Shown here: piece by piece, positions 15,567 to 20,710 of the stretch
How positions within the stretch are numbered: the stretch's first letter is position 1
Layout of the letters: each line of letters opens with the position of its first letter
Assembly (NCBI GenBank): GCA_022447485.1
Contig: JAKVCH010000006.1
Span: 1-20,710 of the forward strand
DNA: 20,710 bases
Direction of reading: 5' to 3'
Source: Polyangiaceae bacterium
GTDB lineage: Bacteria > Myxococcota_A > Polyangia > Polyangiales > Polyangiaceae
The notes under the pieces: generated by a model
What the model was told of the DNA's origin: nothing
The model's database searches: none
The model's input: the letters and a program-made list of their open reading frames with translations, nothing else
Translations under genes and position numbers: made by a program

Positions 15567-15584
15567 GTGACAATCATCCGACAA
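15567..15584 (-). promoter_or_regulatory. PHO-box-like direct repeat between divergent phosphatase genes
   Basis: On the minus strand two TTGTC cores occur with an 11-nt period, the second continuing as TTGTCAC. The 18-nt site matches the enterobacterial PHO box (CTGTCAT, 4 nt, CTGTCAC) at about 11 of 18 positions, including both TGTC cores and the correct phasing. It lies 24 bp upstream of the Tat phosphatase start. A clear -10 is missing. Confidence 0.35.
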
Positions 15585-15711
15585 CCGAGGAACAGAAGAG
15601 CGAATATTGCACTTATTCGTCCATCTCCGTTTCATGCAACCTCAATCCTCAAGAGTGAGAGGAAGTAGTTTTACGATTGACGACTCGCTGCGAGCACGCC
15701 ACACCCAAACT

Positions 15712-17382
15712 ATGCGACGCTGGATTTCTCTCCTCCCTACTCTCAGCATGCTCGCTTGCACCCAGACAGCACCAACGAGTTCCTCACGGGCTGAACCCAA
15801 AAACGCGCCTGACCCACCGGCGTCGATCCCTGAGGGAAAAAAACCACGGCTGATTCTCTGGCTCACGATTGATCAACTGCGAGGTGGCTACCTGGACAAG
15901 TACCGTCGTCACTTTGGACAGGATGGGTTTCAACGAATCGCTCGCCAGGGCATGGAATATAGCCATGCCCACTATGGGCACGCTATTACCGAAACTGCAC
16001 CTGGCCATGCAACACTCTTCACTGGAGCCGCCCCCCGCGAACACGGGATAATTGGAAATAGTTGGCTTACACCCAAGGGAAAATTGGTCACCTCAGTTCT
16101 CGATCCGAAGACCAACTTGGTCGGCCCCGGGGAGCTCAAGATGGGACCCACAACACCTCCAACGCCTGGCCGCAGTCCGCATCGCTTGCTTGTTCCTACC
16201 CTCGGAGACCAAATGAAAAAAATCTCGAACGGACAAGCGCTTGTTTACGGAGTTTCGACGAAAGACAGAGGCGCCATCTTACCCGCCGGTCATGCAGGTC
16301 AAGCATTTTGGCTTGGCGAAAAGGGATTTGTTACCTCCACTTATTACTCTGTGACGACTCCGCCTTGGCTAGAGGAGCACCATCGAGAACACCCGCCAGA
16401 AAATTATCTCAGCGCCCCCTGGTCGCTCTCTCTTGCCGAAGAGCTCTACCTCAACCCACCCTCCTCTTCACCTTTCCGAGCGAAGCTATTAGGGCAAAAT
16501 TTTCCGCATCATTTTTCACCCCACATATCATTGAGTCAGCAACTAGCCCTCTCTCCAGCTGGTGACGAAGCGGTTATCGATCTGTCCATCAGTCTACTCA
16601 GGAGCGAAGCTCTTGGGCTCGACCTCGAACCAGACTTACTCTCCATTAGCCTTTCGTCCACCGATAAAATCGGTCATGCCTATGGCCCTGAGAGTCGCGA
16701 GTTCGAAGACCAACTCATCAAACTCGACCGACTTTTGGCCCGTCTATTTTCTGCAGTAGACAAGCAGGTCTCCCGTGATGAGCTCATCATTATTCTGAGC
16801 GCCGATCATGGTGGCTGTGAAACAGTTAGCCACCTGCGGTCCCTGAACCTCCCCGCCCTGCGACTCACCGAAGAGACTGTTGCTCACCACGTCCGAGAGA
16901 TTCTTCGAGATGAATTCAATGATGATAGCTATCTACTGGGCATCTCTTCGCCCTACGTCTACCTTGACCAGGAACGCATAAGAAAAAAGCAAATCAACGA
17001 ATCACTGGTCCGTGAAAAAATCGCCCAAGGCTTGCTAACTCTCCAAGGCGTACACAGTACTTACACCCAATACGATACCCAGGGGGGAGGCGCTCTACAG
17101 CAGCGGGTGAATGCCGCCTTTCATCGAGAAAGGTCTGGTGCAATCTACATCGTACCTCGACCATATACCCTCTTTCTTCAAAACAGTAGTCTCGCCGCGA
17201 CCCACGGTAGTCCGTGGTATTACGACACTCACGTCCCGCTCTTCATTGTCGCGCCTGGAGTCGCACCCGGAATTAGTCACGAGCAGGTTGATATCCGTAG
17301 TATCGTGCCCACGATTGCCCAGCTCATACAAATACCAGCGCCGGCCGCAGCGTCTTGGCCCGCACTTCGAGCCCTAGAATAA
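15712..17382 (+). CDS. PafA-like alkaline phosphatase (phosphate monoesterase), predicted lipoprotein
   Basis: 556 residues from ATG 15712. The frame is open to TTG 15607, but only the 15712 start gives an N-terminal signal (MRRWISLLPTLSMLAC, basic residues, hydrophobic core and lipobox-like Cys). It matches PafA-type phosphatases: LTIDQLRGGYL (metal Asp), TETAPGHATLFTG with the Thr nucleophile (residue 95), STKDRGAI carrying the Lys/Arg pair (184/186) that binds phosphate in PafA, SSTDKIGHAYG, LSADHGG and THGSPWYYDTHVPL with the late His ligands. The RSGAIYIVPRPY segment is also family-typical. PafA enzymes release phosphate from many monoesters in the periplasm or at the surface. No SD is seen. 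Converges on arginase, 41 bp apart. Confidence 0.92.
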   Translation: MRRWISLLPTLSMLACTQTAPTSSSRAEPKNAPDPPASIPEGKKPRLILWLTIDQLRGGYLDKYRRHFGQDGFQRIARQGMEYSHAHYGHAITETAPGHATLFTGAAPREHGIIGNSWLTPKGKLVTSVLDPKTNLVGPGELKMGPTTPPTPGRSPHRLLVPTLGDQMKKISNGQALVYGVSTKDRGAILPAGHAGQAFWLGEKGFVTSTYYSVTTPPWLEEHHREHPPENYLSAPWSLSLAEELYLNPPSSSPFRAKLLGQNFPHHFSPHISLSQQLALSPAGDEAVIDLSISLLRSEALGLDLEPDLLSISLSSTDKIGHAYGPESREFEDQLIKLDRLLARLFSAVDKQVSRDELIIILSADHGGCETVSHLRSLNLPALRLTEETVAHHVREILRDEFNDDSYLLGISSPYVYLDQERIRKKQINESLVREKIAQGLLTLQGVHSTYTQYDTQGGGALQQRVNAAFHRERSGAIYIVPRPYTLFLQNSSLAATHGSPWYYDTHVPLFIVAPGVAPGISHEQVDIRSIVPTIAQLIQIPAPAAASWPALRALE

Positions 17383-17423
17383 ACAAGAGCGTAGTCCCTG
17401 CGTCGCCTGAGAGCAGCTTCCCC

Positions 17424-18314
17424 TCATACAATGGTCTCGCCTAAGGCCGATGAAATCAAACTCACACAGGCCTCAGCCGTTTGATTGCGAATATCCAACA
17501 TAGGATTCACTTCCACCACATCCATCGCTGAAAGAAGACGAGTATCCGCCACTTTCTCCATTAAGAGAGAAAGTTCTCGAAAAGAAACCCCACCGTGAAC
17601 GGGGGTCCCGACACCTGGGGCAGAAGTAGGATCCATCACATCGATATCGAGACTGAGATGCAGATGACGAACCCCTGAAAGCCGTTGAAGAGCCTGATCA
17701 ACAACGCAAGCCATCCCTTGCTCGTCGATGGCTCTCATCGAAAACACTGCGACACCGGCACGCGCCAATGCCTCTTTTTCTCGCTTATCCAACTGCCGAA
17801 CACCAATCAAAACCACCTTATCGCTCCTTATTCTCCGTCCACTTCCTACCCCCACTAGGGTGGGGTGACCGTGGCCGAAGATCACCGCTAGAGGCATCCC
17901 ATGAATATTGCCCGACGGAGAAGTGGCTGGCGTATTGAAGTCACCATGAGCATCCACCCATAACAGTCCAGCCTCCTCTTGCGCCGCAGACGCAGCTACA
18001 CTGCCGATGGCGACAGAGTGGTCTCCCCCAAGAATCAGAGGAAAGTCGCCCTTCTCGTAGACACGCATCACTTCCGTATAGAGCTGGCAGTTCACTTCGG
18101 AAATCACCCCAAGGCGCTCGGCATTGCTCAGATTTTGTACTCGGCTTACGTTTAAGTTGCCTCGGTCGATCACCTCGTGGCCATCGTCGATGAGGCGCTC
18201 AGCCAATCCAGCATACCGTAATGCCGCCGGTCCAACGTCGGTGCCACGGTGGCTCTGCCCTAAATCAAGCGGCACCCCAATCATCTCGACTCTTGACGTC
18301 CGAGAAAGGTTCAT
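17424..18314 (-). CDS. Arginase (arginine to ornithine plus urea)
   Basis: 296 residues of the ureohydrolase family. The two-manganese site is complete: GGDHS, WVDAHGDFNTP, SLDIDVMDP and the late SAMDVVEVNP. Arginase rather than agmatinase is indicated by TSPSGNIHGMPLA, GVPLDLGQSHRGTDVGP and the size. It hydrolyses L-arginine to ornithine and urea in the cytoplasm. The start ATG (18312-18314) overlaps the stop of the upstream ornithine cyclodeaminase gene as ATGA, so translation is probably coupled and the two act in sequence on arginine. A RocF/ArgI-type name would fit, but the subtype is not certain. No urease genes are visible in the window. Confidence 0.95.
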   Translation of the reverse strand: MNLSRTSRVEMIGVPLDLGQSHRGTDVGPAALRYAGLAERLIDDGHEVIDRGNLNVSRVQNLSNAERLGVISEVNCQLYTEVMRVYEKGDFPLILGGDHSVAIGSVAASAAQEEAGLLWVDAHGDFNTPATSPSGNIHGMPLAVIFGHGHPTLVGVGSGRRIRSDKVVLIGVRQLDKREKEALARAGVAVFSMRAIDEQGMACVVDQALQRLSGVRHLHLSLDIDVMDPTSAPGVGTPVHGGVSFRELSLLMEKVADTRLLSAMDVVEVNPMLDIRNQTAEACVSLISSALGETIV

Positions 18315-19447
18315 TTGACACTCTCCACTAAGTTTCGAGCCAAATGGGTCATAAAATCTTGTACATTGGTCAAAAAGGCTCTTGCTTGACCGCTGCCTCG
18401 ATTGGCCAGCTTATCGGCAGAGAACTCTGTCGTATCGACAACCACAAGCATCACGGGGCGTACTTTGCCATCATTCAAGACTCGATAGCCCGGCAATTGA
18501 TTCGCAAAAGCAATGGAGTGAAGCTGGGTCGCGAGAGCGACCACCGTGGTCGCTTGGCGCGCGTGAAGACGCATCGCATCCTGAGCTCGATAAACATCGG
18601 CTTCAACCTCGGGCAAGGGGCCATCATCTCGTATTGACCCAGCCAACACATAGGGAATGGCATTGCGCTCCAAAGCACCCATCACCCCACTATCTGTTCC
18701 TTCTAGCGACTGGAATGCCTGCTGAATACTCCCAGCACGCCTCACACCATTGAGAATATCAAGGTGGTGGTAATGACCTCCGGACAAGATTCGTTGGTCA
18801 TAGATGTCTTGACCAAGAGCCGTGCCATAAAAGCCTGCTTCGAGGTCATGGGTGGCCAAAGCATTGCCCGCTAAAAGCCCGTGACAGAACCCTGCGTCAA
18901 TCAACTGAGCGAGGCTATTTCGACTATCTTGATCGAAGACCACGGCAGGCCCCGCAACCCAGACGATCGAACCATGGTCCCGATCATGACGTAGAACTTG
19001 GTAGAGTTCCTCATAGCGAGAAGAGAAGGGGCTTTCTCGAGTTCCCCTCGTTCGAAATGCAAACTTTTCCTGCCTTGCCTCTTGGTCTGGAAACCCCTCG
19101 GTATGAACCAAGATACCTTCTTGACCGTCTTCGCTTCGGCCCAAAACCACCAACTCGCCTTTCTTGAGCCGACGACCTTCGACCACATCGAAAGAGCCAT
19201 GCCGCCAAACAATCACGGCGTCCATTCGACTTTCCCTGAGAAGATGCCAGCTGCCATCTTCGCTCTTAATGTATTCAGGGTGATTGGAGGTTGCATGGAA
19301 CCCTTCCGGCGCTACCCCATCAGCAGGGGCAGGCTCGAAGCTAGCCACCGGCGAGGAACGGAAAGCGCTCGACGAAAAATCGGGCGCGCAGTAACTTTCT
19401 CCCGACAGCAATGACAAGAGTTTTTCTCCCATCGCTACCTCTGACAT
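18311..19447 (-). CDS. Ornithine cyclodeaminase, TIGR00300 (LOR/SDH region, archaeal/AgrE-type)
   Basis: 378 residues resembling the TIGR00300 family (the ornithine cyclodeaminase part of cyanobacterial AgrE/ArgZ and stand-alone archaeal enzymes), unrelated to mu-crystallin-type cyclodeaminases. The N-terminal LOR/SDH region has APEGFHATSNHPEYI and RMDAVIV; the C-terminal Rossmann-like part has AGPAVVFD, LLAGNALATHDLE, GTALGQD, GGHYHHLDILNGV, LAGSIRDDGPLPEVEADVYR and LATQLHSIAFANQLPG. The reaction is ornithine to proline plus ammonia, with NAD. The start at ATG 19447 is clear: AAGGAGG lies 5 nt upstream, the best SD in the window. First gene of a two-gene operon with arginase (ATGA overlap). 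The family's arginine-dihydrolase N-domain is absent; the separate arginase may take its place. Confidence 0.9.
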   Translation of the reverse strand: MSEVAMGEKLLSLLSGESYCAPDFSSSAFRSSPVASFEPAPADGVAPEGFHATSNHPEYIKSEDGSWHLLRESRMDAVIVWRHGSFDVVEGRRLKKGELVVLGRSEDGQEGILVHTEGFPDQEARQEKFAFRTRGTRESPFSSRYEELYQVLRHDRDHGSIVWVAGPAVVFDQDSRNSLAQLIDAGFCHGLLAGNALATHDLEAGFYGTALGQDIYDQRILSGGHYHHLDILNGVRRAGSIQQAFQSLEGTDSGVMGALERNAIPYVLAGSIRDDGPLPEVEADVYRAQDAMRLHARQATTVVALATQLHSIAFANQLPGYRVLNDGKVRPVMLVVVDTTEFSADKLANRGSGQARAFLTNVQDFMTHLARNLVESVK

Positions 19448-19451
19448 ATCG

Positions 19452-19466
19452 CCTCCTTGCTGGAGG
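19452..19466 (-). promoter_or_regulatory. Ribosome-binding site of the cyclodeaminase gene inside a small hairpin
   Basis: On the minus strand, CCTCC (19466-19462) is followed after a 5-nt loop (AGCAA) by GGAGG (19456-19452), part of the AAGGAGG SD. The upstream CCTCC can pair with the SD as a 5-bp all-GC-rich stem. This may sequester the ribosome-binding site of the arginine operon. Confidence 0.45.
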
Positions 19467-19635
19467 ATAGCACAGCGTAGCTAACTTGCAGCTAAACGAC
19501 GCCGCTGACTTTCTGCCTGAGATGGGCCCTGCGGACATCAAAATTTTTAAGTACGCGACGCGAAAAAATTGCCCGAAAGTGCTTTTTGCTTGGCAACTCA
19601 CATCATCGAGTTCTTCTCAAGCTGAGTCAGGAATA

Positions 19636-19657
19636 CAGGTTTCCAGGTCCCAGGTTC
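19636..19657. repeat. Three short CAGGT direct repeats
   Basis: CAGGT occurs at 19636, 19644 and 19651, i.e. with 7-8 nt spacing, between the protease stop and the cyclodeaminase leader. It may be chance or a binding site. The rest of 19448-19703 shows no gene. Confidence 0.25.
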
Positions 19658-19703
19658 TTCCGCTCACGAGCCTTCATTTCTAACACACGCAAGACGGTCT
19701 TTA

Positions 19704-20710
19704 TTATGGGTTCAGAATATTCCCCGCGCTATCGAGAACAAGAGGGTCCACATCGAGAATATCGGCCGGCATACTAATATCAGGTGGGCTGCTGGAGTCT
19801 TCCACCGAAAGAGCGCCGCCTGGTAATGAATAGTCATCGGCCACATTCACGTCGACGACATAACCAATGTCTGCGAGTGACTGAATTGTTAGAACACTCA
19901 AGGGCATGGGCGAGGTCTGTTCACTAATCCCGGTCATAAGCTCACTATCAAAGGTATCTTCGCGCCAATGGCTATCACGAGTGCCCGTGCCACCGTAGAA
20001 ATTCTCTACAGGCACCTTCATCCCAGGGTAGTTACTTCCGCCCAACGATTCGAAAGCAGCGAGGGCCAAGGGACCACTGAAGAACGTATCCACTGTTCCA
20101 GGGAAAGAACCAATCGAAGGGTTACCTAAGAGCCCAAAAGAATTCCACAAGGTGCCGATACCAATCACATGCCCCATCTCGTGCAGTATCAAGTCCTCAA
20201 GAATTCCGTCTGCGGCTATCTGGGCGAGATCTTCTTCGTCGAAAACCATCAAACCGGCGACGGTCGTTCCACTACCGCGCACAAGGCAAGGTGATGCTTG
20301 GCCAAGAACCCCACCTACCCCGTCGATTGGGTCAACTTGGGCGTAGATAACGATATCATCGACAAGCGTCGTGAGTGCGGGAACCCGTCCTTGATTACAA
20401 AAACCAGAATCGACTGGTGAGAGTCCGAAGTCGCGATCGGGTACGTCGCCAATAATTACCTCTTCCCAGCGAACTTGGGCTGCCTGAAACGCAGCTTCAA
20501 TCTCTGGCAGCAACGGGTTGAGGTAGACAATTTCGACATTGTACTCCGAGGAGAGCACTCCGCCCGTACCGGCGGTCGAGGCCTCGCCATTAGTGCCTCC
20601 TCCGCTCGAGCCTCCGCTCGGGCCGCCGCTAGCTGAGCCGCCGCTAGCTGAGCCGCCACTAGCTGAGCCGCCGCTAGCTGGGCCGCCGCTAGCTGGGCCG
20701 CCGCTAGCTG
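19704..20710 (-). CDS. Leishmanolysin-like (M8) zinc metalloprotease, N-terminus outside window
   Basis: The frame runs from TAA at 19704 to the right edge without a stop, so the N-terminus (presumably with an export signal) is missing. The M8-type catalytic site is complete: HEMGHVIGIGTLW (two zinc His and catalytic Glu), then about 60 residues later SHWREDTFDSELMTG with the third zinc His and the Met-turn. Just before, VPALTTLVDDIVIYAQVD and SGTTVAGLMVFDEEDLA form the usual upper half of such proteases. Upstream of the protease domain the frame encodes a Gly/Ser/Ala/Pro linker (GGPAS and GGSAS units), which suggests a surface-tethered or secreted enzyme. The C-terminal tail of about 45 residues is acidic. 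Target proteins unknown. GTG 20558 is inside the domain boundary and is not a likely start. Confidence 0.88.
   Translation of the reverse strand, partial: ASGGPASGGPASGGSASGGSASGGSASGGPSGGSSGGGTNGEASTAGTGGVLSSEYNVEIVYLNPLLPEIEAAFQAAQVRWEEVIIGDVPDRDFGLSPVDSGFCNQGRVPALTTLVDDIVIYAQVDPIDGVGGVLGQASPCLVRGSGTTVAGLMVFDEEDLAQIAADGILEDLILHEMGHVIGIGTLWNSFGLLGNPSIGSFPGTVDTFFSGPLALAAFESLGGSNYPGMKVPVENFYGGTGTRDSHWREDTFDSELMTGISEQTSPMPLSVLTIQSLADIGYVVDVNVADDYSLPGGALSVEDSSSPPDISMPADILDVDPLVLDSAGNILNP
20622..20710. repeat. 15-bp tandem repeat, about six copies to the window edge
   Basis: The unit GCCGCCGCTAGCTGA/G is repeated about 5.9 times with few changes (one G-to-A; final base A or G). On the minus strand it is in frame and encodes GG[S/P]AS repeats of the protease linker. 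It continues beyond the window, so copy number is a minimum. Confidence 0.9.

Noticed and set aside
20456..20659. 67-codon Ala-rich minus-strand frame in the tandem repeat
   Set aside because: Out-of-frame reading of the 15-bp repeat; the protease frame runs through the same bases to the edge.

Overview
The window (roughly half G+C) reads as a chromosomal stretch of a Myxococcota-like ('deltaproteobacterial') bacterium. The clues are a DUF2378/TIGR02265 protein (a family largely confined to myxobacteria and relatives), a PP2C phosphatase beside an ECF sigma factor, a hybrid histidine kinase, several predicted exported lipoprotein hydrolases and a leishmanolysin-like protease. The taxon is an inference. 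I see no phage, IS element, CRISPR array or rRNA.

Layout. 1-4207: a left-truncated phosphodiester-glycosidase-like gene converging on selO (protein AMPylase); then divergent mutM and rpiA, probably co-transcribed. 4244-6608: a small unrecognised gene on the minus strand, then PP2C phosphatase, ECF sigma factor and a one-TM membrane protein that is probably the sigma's partner. A candidate ECF-type promoter lies directly before the sigma gene. 6611-6781: tRNA-Gln(UUG) with its own promoter and a strong hairpin terminator. 6803-12157, all minus strand: a formylglycine-type sulfatase lipoprotein, a hybrid histidine kinase whose receiver has Glu where the phosphoacceptor Asp should be, and the DUF2378 protein. 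12524-14344: a GT-B-like glycosyltransferase candidate. 14416-17382: two divergent alkaline-phosphatase-superfamily enzymes, one a Tat-type lipoprotein and one PafA-like, with a PHO-box-like direct repeat between them. 17424-19447: a two-gene operon with overlapping start and stop codons, encoding an archaeal/cyanobacterial-type (TIGR00300) ornithine cyclodeaminase and an arginase, which together would convert arginine to proline plus urea and ammonia. 19704 to the right edge: an M8-type metalloprotease, truncated by the window, with a Gly/Ser/Ala/Pro linker encoded by a 15-bp tandem repeat.

The region mixes housekeeping (DNA repair, pentose phosphate pathway, tRNA, SelO), signalling (PP2C, ECF sigma, hybrid kinase) and nutrient acquisition (sulfatase, phosphatases, protease, arginine catabolism). 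Three alkaline-phosphatase-superfamily enzymes within 11 kb, all with predicted lipoprotein or Tat export signals, suggest scavenging of sulfate and phosphate from outside the cytoplasm. Nothing here is a completely new system. The best leads are the Glu receiver, the ECF promoter/near-leaderless sigma gene with a zinc-less membrane partner, the possible Pho-controlled phosphatase pair, and the arginase/TIGR00300 operon with a Shine-Dalgarno (SD) hairpin.
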